From DASXMX01 sp036794395 (GTDB lineage: Bacteria; Planctomycetota; Phycisphaerae; Tepidisphaerales; Tepidisphaeraceae), in assembly GCA_036794395.1 (NCBI GenBank), contig DAIRGS010000034.1, positions 1-36,635 of the forward strand: 36,635 nucleotides of DNA, given 5' to 3'. A model generated the notes under the pieces. That model ran no database searches and was not told where the DNA came from. It saw only the letters and a program-made list of their open reading frames with translations. This document shows positions 1 through 8,290 of this stretch, piece after piece; position 1 is the first letter of the stretch, and every line of letters begins with the position of its first letter. Made by a program: the position numbers and the translations under genes.

Positions 1-30
1 TGTCGGGGCAACGGGCTTTCATTTTCATCC

Positions 31-50
31 CCATCTCCCGGAGGGAGAGG
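31..50. repeat. Short palindromic CTCCC/GGGAG repeat
   Basis: Positions 35-47 form a CTCCC-GGA-GGGAG hairpin within a purine/pyrimidine-skewed stretch. Related CTCCC...GGGAGGG palindromes occur at 20921-20960 and 21345-21377. It lies in the non-coding 121 bases before the stop codon of the first gene, where I see nothing else. Confidence 0.35.
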
Positions 51-121
51 GGGCAAGAGGGGTGCAGATCTGGCAAACCGGCACCGCAATGGACCTTAAT
101 ACGCGAGATAATCCTAGTCTA

Positions 122-2812
122 TCACGCCGGCGCCGCGGAGGCGCGGGCGGCGACGGCGGGCGCGGGCTCCATCAGCGGGGGAATCTCGGGTTTGGCCGGT
201 TGCGGTATGGGCGCTTCCTTTGGTTTTCCCGCTTTATCCTGCGGGGGCGTGCGCGTGGGCACCGGATAGAACCCGGCTCGCTCGGCAGATTCGTCAATCA
301 TTCCCAGCACCGGAATGCTGACGCGCCACCGATTCACCGCGTACATCGACCACCAGGCCAGGGGAATCAGCACCGCCGGTCGACTGAACGGCCACATATC
401 CAAAAGCAGGACCACCGCCAGAATCGAACTGGCCACCAAAAGCGCCCGACAGAAATTGCTCATGATCGGCTCGACCCGCACGCGCGTCAGCTTGCCGATG
501 TTGTCGTGAGATTCGGTAGCGGTCGTAATGCGCAGCTTTACATACCTGCTGCCATAAATTTCCATGTCCCAGCCGTTCCACCCGCTGTCGAGCCGGTAAC
601 GCCAACCGGCGGCAATCACTTGCTCACGAATCTTTGCCAGCAGCGGGAAGCGGTCTTCGGTTTTGCTCCAGTAGCGCAATGAATGTCGATCTGCCGGATC
701 AAACGGGAGTGGGCCCTTGCGACGATACCCGCGTGCCTGCCGATTCAGAACCTTGGCTCTAAGCCGTACCGAGTATCGTGCCCAACCCCGAACCATCGGC
801 TGGCGATAGTGCAGGAGGGCAATCAGCGGCCGCGAGAATCGATGACGATGCTTGGGTTCCGGCGCCTGTGCAGCAGCCACGCACGACAGCGCGATAGGCG
901 TCAGAAACATCACCAGCGCCACCCACAACATCGGCGAAAACGCTAAACCAATAATCGTGATGAAGATCGCCAGCAGATGCCACTCGATGCTCATCAGCAT
1001 CATGACCATCATCGAGGCCGGCTGACGATAAATCGTTTGAAAAAGGCCGGTGCCAAACAGCCCGTGATAAATCACATCCCTGCCGATGCGGATGCCAACC
1101 GAATCAGCCCCGTAGATTTTTCCGCGCCAGTGGCTGGCCCCCAATGTATTAAAATGATCGGGATGCTTGAACTTCAGCATCGCCTCGGCTTCGCCATACC
1201 CGCGCTGCTGCTTGAGGTAAGCCTTCACCGTGTTCCGGCGATAGTGCCACACCTGCGCCGAGGGCGCAAAACCAATCGGATATCCCAGCCCCTGAAGCCG
1301 CCAGATGACGTCCACGTCGTCGCCAGCCTTGCGATACTGGGGATCAAAGCCGTTGATCTGCTGAAGCGCCCATTTGTAGAAGGCCATGTTGCAGCCGGGT
1401 ACATGCTCGGCTTCACGATCGTCAATCATGACATGCGTTGGGCCTCCGGGTGAAAGTCCGACGCAATCGGCCACCCAGCTTCCTTCATCGGGGATGAGAT
1501 TGGGCCCGCCCATGCCAACGTACCCGCCGCGTTTGAGCGCCAATGCGAGGTAGTAGAGCCAGTCCTCATCCGCTTCACAGTCGCTGTCGGTGTAAACGAC
1601 AATCTCACCCTGTGCCGCTTCCATGCCCACGTTACGGGCATATGAAAGGCCCATGTTTTTCTGGCGGATATTCCGCACCCACGGAAACTGCTTGAGAATT
1701 TCCTGCGTATTGTCGGTGCTGCCATCATCGACAAAGACAACTTCGTACTCAGCCGGGTATCGCAACTTCTGCATCGAGCGCAGGCACGATTCCACGGTGC
1801 TCGCGCCGTTGTAAGAGCAGATCACAATGCTCGCCATCGGAAGCTTGACATCCGAGGTCTGCGGCGCTCGGCGGAATACTTCGCGCACTGCTTCAAACGC
1901 CGGCTTTGGCGTTCGATCGCGATGGGTCAGCCCAAAAGCCCAATCTTCAATTTGCCACCCATGGACGTACCAGTCATCGGTAAAGCTAAAGACAAACGTG
2001 CCCACCGCGCCTTCATCAAAAATCGCCCGAAGCTGACGGCCAAGCACCTCCGCCTGGCCCTGTTCGGTATTCTCCTGAAGCGTATCAACCCCGTACTCAC
2101 CCAGCAGCAGCGGCAATTCCCCGGCAATGTTTTGCAGGCGCGCGATGTAATTCCGGAACGAAGGCTCATCGTGCAAATATACGTTGAAGCAGACAAAATC
2201 GATTTCCCGCGGACGAAGGTATTCAGTGGTTGGAAAGTTCGCGAATGTGAAAAGGCACCGCGGCGCCTCCTCCTTGCCAATGCACACCAGCTCGTCAATG
2301 AACTGTTCAATCGGATGCCGGCCACAGAACCGCACCAGATCGGGCGGCACCTCATTCACCACGCTGATGGCAAACACCGCCGGATGATTGCCGCACCGCA
2401 CCGCCGCATCCCGAACCGCAGTCCGGGCCTGCTCCGCGATATTTTGATCGTGAATAAACTCCAGATTCTTAGGCCACGACACATCCACAAACAAACGCAG
2501 GCCCATCTGCTGCGCCTGATCCATGAACCACTTCGTCGGAATGTCGTAGATTCGCAGGCAATTGGCCCCCATCGCAAGCATCTGCTCAAAATCCGCTCGC
2601 ACCTGCGCGCGCTCCGGCAACGGCTCGCCCGCCCGGTTCGGTGCGAATGGGCCGTAGGTAGCGCCCTTCACGAAGAATTTGTCCGAATCGAGCCGGAAAA
2701 ACTTCCCATCCCGACGGACTCTCCCCGTATCGGTCTCGGCCACGCGCTGCCGGCCGCCAATCTTGTGCGTAACCCCACTGGGTTTGATTTCCGTGGTAAG
2801 CCCTGATGACAT
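122..2812 (-). CDS. Fused glycoside hydrolase (GH2/GH5-type TIM barrel) - family 2 glycosyltransferase, membrane protein
   Basis: This is an 896-residue two-enzyme fusion. Residues about 40-320 resemble the catalytic TIM barrel of GH2/clan A glycosidases, with an acid/base-type Asn-Glu (VVNE, E154) and a nucleophile-type Glu (LLGEYG, E239), so the hydrolase looks intact. Residues about 326-590 are a GT-A family 2 domain: VDDGSTD (D362-D363), TDSD (409-411), GDDVD, and QQRGY in place of the usual QxxRW. About four hydrophobic segments follow in two pairs, then an Ala/Pro-rich tail. No signal peptide precedes the hydrolase, so both catalytic parts should face the cytosol. The ATG at 2812 has AAGGAAG eight bases upstream and is preferred to a codon 33 bases earlier. 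A role in making or trimming a beta-linked exopolysaccharide is inference; the substrate is unknown. Confidence 0.85.
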   Translation of the reverse strand: MSSGLTTEIKPSGVTHKIGGRQRVAETDTGRVRRDGKFFRLDSDKFFVKGATYGPFAPNRAGEPLPERAQVRADFEQMLAMGANCLRIYDIPTKWFMDQAQQMGLRLFVDVSWPKNLEFIHDQNIAEQARTAVRDAAVRCGNHPAVFAISVVNEVPPDLVRFCGRHPIEQFIDELVCIGKEEAPRCLFTFANFPTTEYLRPREIDFVCFNVYLHDEPSFRNYIARLQNIAGELPLLLGEYGVDTLQENTEQGQAEVLGRQLRAIFDEGAVGTFVFSFTDDWYVHGWQIEDWAFGLTHRDRTPKPAFEAVREVFRRAPQTSDVKLPMASIVICSYNGASTVESCLRSMQKLRYPAEYEVVFVDDGSTDNTQEILKQFPWVRNIRQKNMGLSYARNVGMEAAQGEIVVYTDSDCEADEDWLYYLALALKRGGYVGMGGPNLIPDEGSWVADCVGLSPGGPTHVMIDDREAEHVPGCNMAFYKWALQQINGFDPQYRKAGDDVDVIWRLQGLGYPIGFAPSAQVWHYRRNTVKAYLKQQRGYGEAEAMLKFKHPDHFNTLGASHWRGKIYGADSVGIRIGRDVIYHGLFGTGLFQTIYRQPASMMVMMLMSIEWHLLAIFITIIGLAFSPMLWVALVMFLTPIALSCVAAAQAPEPKHRHRFSRPLIALLHYRQPMVRGWARYSVRLRAKVLNRQARGYRRKGPLPFDPADRHSLRYWSKTEDRFPLLAKIREQVIAAGWRYRLDSGWNGWDMEIYGSRYVKLRITTATESHDNIGKLTRVRVEPIMSNFCRALLVASSILAVVLLLDMWPFSRPAVLIPLAWWSMYAVNRWRVSIPVLGMIDESAERAGFYPVPTRTPPQDKAGKPKEAPIPQPAKPEIPPLMEPAPAVAARASAAPA

Positions 2813-3228
2813 AAACGGCGCTTCCTTGGCGCGGAACCCAACCACCCCTGGCCTTATTGTTTCGGCCGCTGGATCGTGACTTTCGGCAAAGCGATCCTGG
2901 CTGGTTTGAGGTTGGGGCGGATTATCCTACTTCGTGCCGCGAAATACATCGTACAAAATTTGGGACCAGAACGCTGTCTTTCGATCGATAGACAACCATG
3001 AGATTGCGACGTTAGGAAAACGTTAAACCCTATACTGAACAACCGGGCCGCAAAGGAGTGAAATACATGAGAATACGATGAATTGCTCCCCGTTTTTTGC
3101 CATTATGCCATTTTTCGCAACCCTCATCGGTTATATTGCGTAAGTGCGGGATCGCGGCCCTATCGCGTCGATGGTTATGGGGTCGAAACTCGCTTCAACG
3201 CATCGGTCTTTTTACACTACGGCTCCCT
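2813..3228. other. Divergent intergenic region with a five-codon leader-like ORF
   Basis: This region separates two divergently transcribed genes. Its clearest signal is AAAGGAG at 3052-3058, placed eight bases before an ATG at 3067 that opens a mini-ORF of four codons plus TGA (3067-3081), in frame with the downstream phosphoesterase. A -10-like TATACT lies at 3031-3036, but I find no well-spaced -35. An open frame runs from 3097 into the next gene; its composition does not look protein-like before 3229. Confidence 0.35.
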
Positions 3229-4092
3229 ATGGCAATGAATGCCGATCACGTGATCGAAACCCTCGCAGCCGCGGCGGAAGAAAACCAAGTATCGGACCTT
3301 CGTGAGCAGCAGGTGGTGCACCTGCCCGCCGACGGGGAGGTATGGATTGCCGGTGATCTGCATGATCATCGCCGTAACTTCGAAAAAATGGTCCGCTCCG
3401 CCGATCTGGGCAATAACCCCCAGCGCCACTTGGTGTTACAGGAATTGATCCACGGCGAACACTTTGACGCCCAAGGCGCCGAAGAAAGCTGGAAGATCCT
3501 GGTCCAGGGCGCGGAGCTGAAGGCCGACTTTCCCCGCCAGGTCCATTTTCTGCTCGCCAATCACGACCTCGCCCAGGTTCATGGCGAAGGCATCATGAAG
3601 GGCGGCCTCAGCGTATGCGAGGCCTTTACCGCCGGCGTGAAGCGGGATTTCGCTGACCGCTCCGCGCTCGTGAATGCCGCGATCGCGGACTTTCTTCTTT
3701 CCTTCCCCCTGGCCGTGAAAACGGAGAACGGCTTGTTTTTCTGCCACAGCCTCCCAACCGATCAGGAAATCCCCACTTTCGATTTCGGCGTGTTCAATCG
3801 CCCCCTGACCGGCGCTGACTACCGGCGTCGAACCGGCCCGGTGTATCAGCTCATCTGGGGTCGCAAAACCTCCGCCGCCGGCGCCCAGGAATTTGCCGAC
3901 AAAGTGGGGGCCCAGCTCGTCATCACCGGACACCAGCCGCAGGAAGCGGGATACCTCGTCAATGGTGCACGGCACCTGATCATCGCCTCGGAGCACAATC
4001 AGGGCGTCATGCTGGCGCTGAGCCTGAGCAACACCTATGACATGGAAGGACTGCTGGGCCGGATGAAACGCTTCGTTTCGATCGCCGCGTAA
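3229..4092 (+). CDS. Calcineurin-like metallophosphoesterase
   Basis: A 287-residue protein with the metal-binding motifs of the calcineurin-like phosphoesterase superfamily in order: GDLHDH (D43, H45), a GNHD-like LLANHD (N111, H112), and GHQP (H235) near the C-terminus. Such enzymes hydrolyse phosphomonoesters or diesters with a bimetal centre; the substrate cannot be told here. No signal peptide, so probably cytosolic. The start is placed at ATG 3229 (another ATG lies two codons later), because the upstream open frame is not protein-like. It converges on nadC, with 17 bases between the stop codons. Confidence 0.8.
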   Translation: MAMNADHVIETLAAAAEENQVSDLREQQVVHLPADGEVWIAGDLHDHRRNFEKMVRSADLGNNPQRHLVLQELIHGEHFDAQGAEESWKILVQGAELKADFPRQVHFLLANHDLAQVHGEGIMKGGLSVCEAFTAGVKRDFADRSALVNAAIADFLLSFPLAVKTENGLFFCHSLPTDQEIPTFDFGVFNRPLTGADYRRRTGPVYQLIWGRKTSAAGAQEFADKVGAQLVITGHQPQEAGYLVNGARHLIIASEHNQGVMLALSLSNTYDMEGLLGRMKRFVSIAA

Positions 4093-4109
4093 TCCGCCTT
4101 CGGGCCAAT

Positions 4110-5012
4110 TTACTCTTCTTCGATCTCCAGCCCGATATCGAGTGCAGCCGCGGAGTGCGTGATCGCTCCGACCGCGATTCTCTCCACACCCGTGGAGGCG
4201 ATCGATCGCGCCGTTTCCAGTGTCACACCGCCCGACGCTTCCATTTCGACTTTCCCCTTGCGACCGGCTCGGTCCCGCATGAGGACCGCCTGCTCCATTT
4301 TCGGGCAATCCATGTTATCCAGCAGGATGACGTCGATGCCGTCCACTTTGAGCACCTCGCGCAATTGATCGAGGGTATCGACCTCAATCTCAACCAGCCG
4401 CGATGCATCTTCTGTCCGACATTGGCTGACAACCTTCGAAAGAAACGCCGCCAACTCAGCCGGCGGGATTGGGACAAGGTGGTTGTCCTTAACAAGCAAC
4501 CCATCGTAAAGCCCGATCCGATGGTTCACCCCCCCGCCACATCGCACGGCGTATTTGTCGAGCAACCGCATGCCGGGCATCGTCTTGCGTGTGTCGTAGA
4601 TCTTGGCGCCCATGCCCGCGATTCGTCGCACATAGCGCTGCGTCTGACTGGCAACACCGCTCATGCGCTGAAGAAAGTTCAGAACAATCCGCTCCGCCGA
4701 AAGCAGTGACCGCAATGGCCCCCGCATCCGAAGCAGCGGCGTTGTTCTGGCATCACTGAAGCGGCCCTCGATCAGCTCCATGTGGAAGCCGGGGATCATC
4801 TCCACGCGCAGCCGCTCGTCGTAGGTCCGGCAGATCATTTCCACGATCGGCAGCCCGCACACCACCCCAGTCTCTTTCTGAAGCAGCGTGCCCACGCCGA
4901 TTTTTCCCTCGGCGATGAGCAGCCGGCTGGTTACGTCGTCATTACCGAGGTCTTCGCGCCTGGCGAGCTGGATCAACTCACGGAGTCGTTCGTATTGGGG
5001 GAAAGAGTCCAT
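4110..5012 (-). CDS. nadC: Nicotinate-nucleotide pyrophosphorylase (quinolinate phosphoribosyltransferase)
   Basis: NadC converts quinolinate and PRPP to nicotinate mononucleotide, CO2 and pyrophosphate in de novo NAD synthesis. The 300-residue length is normal for the family. Hallmarks are EDLGNDDVTS near residue 20, the ERIVLNFLQRMSG helix near 107, DTRKTMPG at 140-147, the GGGVNHR loop, GLLVKDNH, EIEVDTL, LLDNM and EASGGV. The ATG at 5012 is preferred because GAGAGG lies five bases upstream; a GTG at 5030 would add six residues. No other NAD-synthesis gene is adjacent. Confidence 0.95.
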   Translation of the reverse strand: MDSFPQYERLRELIQLARREDLGNDDVTSRLLIAEGKIGVGTLLQKETGVVCGLPIVEMICRTYDERLRVEMIPGFHMELIEGRFSDARTTPLLRMRGPLRSLLSAERIVLNFLQRMSGVASQTQRYVRRIAGMGAKIYDTRKTMPGMRLLDKYAVRCGGGVNHRIGLYDGLLVKDNHLVPIPPAELAAFLSKVVSQCRTEDASRLVEIEVDTLDQLREVLKVDGIDVILLDNMDCPKMEQAVLMRDRAGRKGKVEMEASGGVTLETARSIASTGVERIAVGAITHSAAALDIGLEIEEE

Positions 5013-5105
5013 GTCATCCTCTCGAATCACCCTGAAGGTCGTTTGATGGCGGATCAGGCTTCAGCTAAAATAACCATAGGTATCATAGCTCAGTCGGAGG
5101 CTGCC

Positions 5106-5684
5106 GTGACTGTCATTGCCACAAAACGATTGACTGCCGATGAGTTCATGTCGATGCGCGATTCCGCGGACTTCGAATTGATCGATGGGCATTTGGTGGA
5201 GCGGAAGCTTATGGGGGCACATTCCAGTCTTATCGCCGCTCAGATGATCCGTCTTATCGGGAACTTCGTTGCTGAGCATTCGACCGGATGGGTATTTGAC
5301 AGCGAAGCAACCTATCGCTGCTTTGGTTCTGCCGACACTTTGCGACGTCCCGATGCCTCGTTCATTCGAAGCGGTCGGCTGTCTGGGGAACGCGTTCCTG
5401 AAACATACATCGACATTGCCCCGAACCTTGCCGCCGAAGTCATCTCTCCATCTAATACCGCTGACGAAATTGAAGCAAAGGTTCTGGAGTATCTTGCCGC
5501 CGGCGTTGAACTGGTTTGGGTCGTGTATCCACACGCCCGCACGGTACATATCCGCCGAGCGGATGGTTCCAGTGACGTCGCTTCCGAGAACCAGCAACTC
5601 GATGGTGGGAAAGTCCTGCCGGGATTCGCATGCAGGGTTCGCGACCTGTTCCTCCCCGTCCCCGCCCCACCACCCCAACAATGA
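5106..5684 (+). CDS. Uma2 family (DUF820) PD-(D/E)XK nuclease-like protein
   Basis: A 192-residue protein of the Uma2/DUF820 family, a restriction-endonuclease-fold group that is expanded in cyanobacteria and planctomycetes and has poorly defined roles. Visible core residues are FELIDG (E24), RRPDASF (D83), AAEVISPS (E111) and a downstream Lys (K125) before the AAGVELVWVV strand. The start is GTG at 5106, because GGAGG at 5096-5100 lies exactly five bases upstream; an in-frame ATG at 5046 would add 20 atypical residues. Its stop is three bases from the uvrB stop, so the two genes converge tightly. Confidence 0.85.
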   Translation: MTVIATKRLTADEFMSMRDSADFELIDGHLVERKLMGAHSSLIAAQMIRLIGNFVAEHSTGWVFDSEATYRCFGSADTLRRPDASFIRSGRLSGERVPETYIDIAPNLAAEVISPSNTADEIEAKVLEYLAAGVELVWVVYPHARTVHIRRADGSSDVASENQQLDGGKVLPGFACRVRDLFLPVPAPPPQQ

Positions 5685-5687
5685 CCC

Positions 5688-7757
5688 TTACTTCGCCACC
5701 TTCCGCTTGCCACCGCGGCCCTTACTCTTGGGTTGCCAGATCTTCTGGCCTTCGTCGCCGTCGAGCGCTCCGGGATTCCCGCTGCGGATGGTCGGCGCGC
5801 CTTTAATCTCGTTCACTTTATCGCGCAACTGGGCTGCGCGCTCGAACTCCAGATTTCGCGCCGCCTCCAGCATCTCCTGTTCGAGAAGTAGAATCAGCTC
5901 TGTTTGATCCATCTCCTGCTCATTGGCATGGATCGCCTCCTGCGCAGCCCGGCGAGCTTTGACTTCAGATTCAAGGCTGTTGCGGATCGCCTTCTGAATA
6001 GTTTGCGGAGTAATCCCGTGCTCGGCGTTATAGCGAACCTGGATCTCCCGACGGCGCTTGGTTTCATCCATCGACTTCTGCATTGCCGGCGTCACCGTGT
6101 CGGCATACAAAATCACCTTCGCATTCACATTACGAGCCGCCCGGCCAATCATCTGGATGATCGACGTCTCACTCCGCAGGAATCCGGCTTTATCGGCGTC
6201 GAGAATCGCCACCATCGACACTTCCGGCAAATCCAAACCCTCGCGTAGAAGGTTCACGCCAACCAGAACATCAAAATCGCCCTGACGCAGCTCCTTGAGA
6301 ATCTCAATCCGCTCAAGGGTCTGAATCTCACTGTGCAGGTACCGCCCTTTAAATCCCGCCTCCTGAATGTAAGCGCTCAAGTCCTCGGCCAAACGTTTGG
6401 TCAATGTCGTGACCAGCACGCGTTCCCCGGCCTCGGAACGCTCCTTAATCTCAGCCAGAAGGTGCGGCACCTGTCCTTGCGCCGGCCTCACTTCTATTTC
6501 CGGGTCCACCAGCCCCGTCGGCCGGATGATCTGCTCGACCACTTCGCCCCCCGTCTTTTCCAGCTCGAATTTGCTGGGCGTGGCGGAGACGAAGACCACC
6601 TGATTCCACATCTGCTCAAACTCTTCATACTTGAGCGGGCGGTTGTCCATTGCGCTGGGCAACCGGAATCCATGATCGACCAGAACCTCTTTCCGCTGCC
6701 GGTCACCGTGATACATCGCCTTAATCTGAGGCAGCGTCACGTGCGATTCGTCGATGATCAGCAGGTAATCCTTGGCAAAGAAGTCGATCAACGTGTAGGG
6801 CTTTTCGCCCGGCTTGCGCCCATCCAGATGCCGGCTGTAATTCTCAATCCCCGAGCAGAACCCAACCTCCTGAATCATTTCCAGATCATATTTCGTGCGG
6901 GCCAGCAGCCGTTGCGCTTCCAGCAGCTTGCCATCCCCCCGCAGCGTCATCACGCGAAGCTCAAGCTCGTCTTTGATTGATTGAACCGCGCTTTCAACCC
7001 GTTCCTCAGGCATCACATAGTGAACGGCAGGGTAAATGAAAATCTCGTTTTCGCTTTTGAGCAGTTTACCCGTGAGTGGATTGATGGCGTCGATGTTCTG
7101 GATCTGATCGCCGAAGAACTCGATTCGATACGCAAATTTCTCGTAGGACGGATGAAGCTCAACAACGTCCCCGCGAACGCGAAACGTGGCGCGTTTGAAG
7201 TCAATGTCATTGCGGGCGTATTGAAGGTCAACCAGACGGCGGAGCAGGTCATCGCGATCTGTTTCCACGTCCTTGCGAATCGGAATAACGCTCCGCTTGT
7301 ACTCCATCGGCGAGCCGAGTCCGAAGATGCAGCTCACCGAGGCCACGATCAGCACATCGTTACGGCTGACAAGATTGCTCGTCGCCGAGAGCCTAAGCCG
7401 GTCAAGGTCATCATTCCGGCTGGCGTCTTTCTCGATGTAAATGTCCCGCTGCGGAATGTACGCCTCGGGTTGGTAATAGTCGTAATAGCTCACGAAATAC
7501 CCGACCGCGTTATTTGGGAAGACTTCTTTGAACTCTTCGTAAAGCTGAGCGGCCAGGGTCTTGTTATGGCTGATGACCAAAGTCGGGCGGTTCACCCGCG
7601 CAATCGTGTTGGCCATCGTGAACGTTTTGCCCGATCCCGTAACGCCCATGAGCGTCTGGAACTTCTGCCCCGAATTGAGCCCGTCAACAAGCTTATCGAT
7701 AGCCGCCGGCTGATCGCCCTGTGGCTGAAATGGACTAATAACCTGAAAATCTGGCAT
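5688..7757 (-). CDS. uvrB: UvrABC excinuclease subunit B
   Basis: A 689-residue UvrB, the damage-verification helicase of nucleotide excision repair that loads from UvrA and recruits UvrC. It shows Walker A GVTGSGKT (38-45), the tyrosine-rich beta-hairpin YYDYYQPEAYIP, Walker B-type IIDESH, the motif VI QMIGRAARN, and a C-terminal UVR helix pair ending just before a basic tail (GRGGKRKVAK). The start is ATG at 7757 (MPDFQVISPFQPQGDQP, the canonical N-terminus). It is followed closely on the opposite strand by the Uma2-like gene. Confidence 0.97.
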   Translation of the reverse strand: MPDFQVISPFQPQGDQPAAIDKLVDGLNSGQKFQTLMGVTGSGKTFTMANTIARVNRPTLVISHNKTLAAQLYEEFKEVFPNNAVGYFVSYYDYYQPEAYIPQRDIYIEKDASRNDDLDRLRLSATSNLVSRNDVLIVASVSCIFGLGSPMEYKRSVIPIRKDVETDRDDLLRRLVDLQYARNDIDFKRATFRVRGDVVELHPSYEKFAYRIEFFGDQIQNIDAINPLTGKLLKSENEIFIYPAVHYVMPEERVESAVQSIKDELELRVMTLRGDGKLLEAQRLLARTKYDLEMIQEVGFCSGIENYSRHLDGRKPGEKPYTLIDFFAKDYLLIIDESHVTLPQIKAMYHGDRQRKEVLVDHGFRLPSAMDNRPLKYEEFEQMWNQVVFVSATPSKFELEKTGGEVVEQIIRPTGLVDPEIEVRPAQGQVPHLLAEIKERSEAGERVLVTTLTKRLAEDLSAYIQEAGFKGRYLHSEIQTLERIEILKELRQGDFDVLVGVNLLREGLDLPEVSMVAILDADKAGFLRSETSIIQMIGRAARNVNAKVILYADTVTPAMQKSMDETKRRREIQVRYNAEHGITPQTIQKAIRNSLESEVKARRAAQEAIHANEQEMDQTELILLLEQEMLEAARNLEFERAAQLRDKVNEIKGAPTIRSGNPGALDGDEGQKIWQPKSKGRGGKRKVAK

Positions 7758-7802
7758 GGTACCCGATTGTAGTACCGCCACCCCCGATCCTTCGACCACG
7801 AA

Positions 7803-8279
7803 TTAAGGGCCGCCTGTCGCGTCCGGTTCGTCAGGTTGAGCGGGCACGGTGGAGGGGATTTCCCCAGGGAAGATCAAATATGGGCGAAGCCGCTCGACGG
7901 TCGCTGGGCCGATGCCCCGAATTGCGCGCAGGTCGTAGATACCCTGAAAAACAATCCCGCCCGGCTTTGAGCCGCGAACTCGATCCCGATATGTAACGAT
8001 ATCTTTGGCGCGCTTTTCCCCCAGATTGGGAATTGCCGCCAATTCCTGCCAATCCGCCTTGTTGGGATCCAACCGCGAGGCCAATTCCCCCGCCCGGGCA
8101 CCATGGCCTTCCCCTTCCGGCACATATCTTCGATTTGCCGCGAGCTGCCAGAACAGCGCCAGCACGAGGATTGACAGCAGCACCATCAACCCCCGGCGCT
8201 GCCGGAGAGTCCAACCGTATTGGGCCGGCTCAGGTGTCTCAGGCAGTCGCGCTGGCTCAGGAGGCGCGGACATGTGCAT
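7803..8279 (-). CDS. ComEA-like helix-hairpin-helix protein with N-terminal membrane anchor
   Basis: A 158-residue protein. A Pro-rich start is followed by one membrane segment (about 30-47, VLLSILVLALFW) and then two helix-hairpin-helix repeats: LDPNKADWQELAAIPNLGEKRA and DLRAIRGIGPATVERLRPY. This is the arrangement of ComEA-type DNA receptors used in DNA uptake, but many planctomycete proteins of this type have no proven competence role. The start ATG at 8279 (second ATG at 8273) lies 11 bases after the stop of the upstream GH10-like gene, so they may be co-transcribed. Confidence 0.8.
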   Translation of the reverse strand: MHMSAPPEPARLPETPEPAQYGWTLRQRRGLMVLLSILVLALFWQLAANRRYVPEGEGHGARAGELASRLDPNKADWQELAAIPNLGEKRAKDIVTYRDRVRGSKPGGIVFQGIYDLRAIRGIGPATVERLRPYLIFPGEIPSTVPAQPDEPDATGGP

Positions 8280-8290
8280 TTAACCGAGGG

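Noticed and set aside
1922..2806. Long plus-strand open frame (294 codons) opposite the GH-GT fusion gene
   Set aside because: It is antisense to a well-supported gene with clear domain motifs; the His/Arg/Pro-rich product is typical of a GC-rich shadow frame.
3436..4308. Minus-strand open frame (290 codons) covering the phosphoesterase and the end of nadC
   Set aside because: It overlaps two recognised genes, has no family features, and is explained by codon bias of the opposite strand.
6981..7772. Plus-strand open frame (263 codons) opposite uvrB
   Set aside because: Antisense to the conserved helicase motifs of UvrB; no independent signal.
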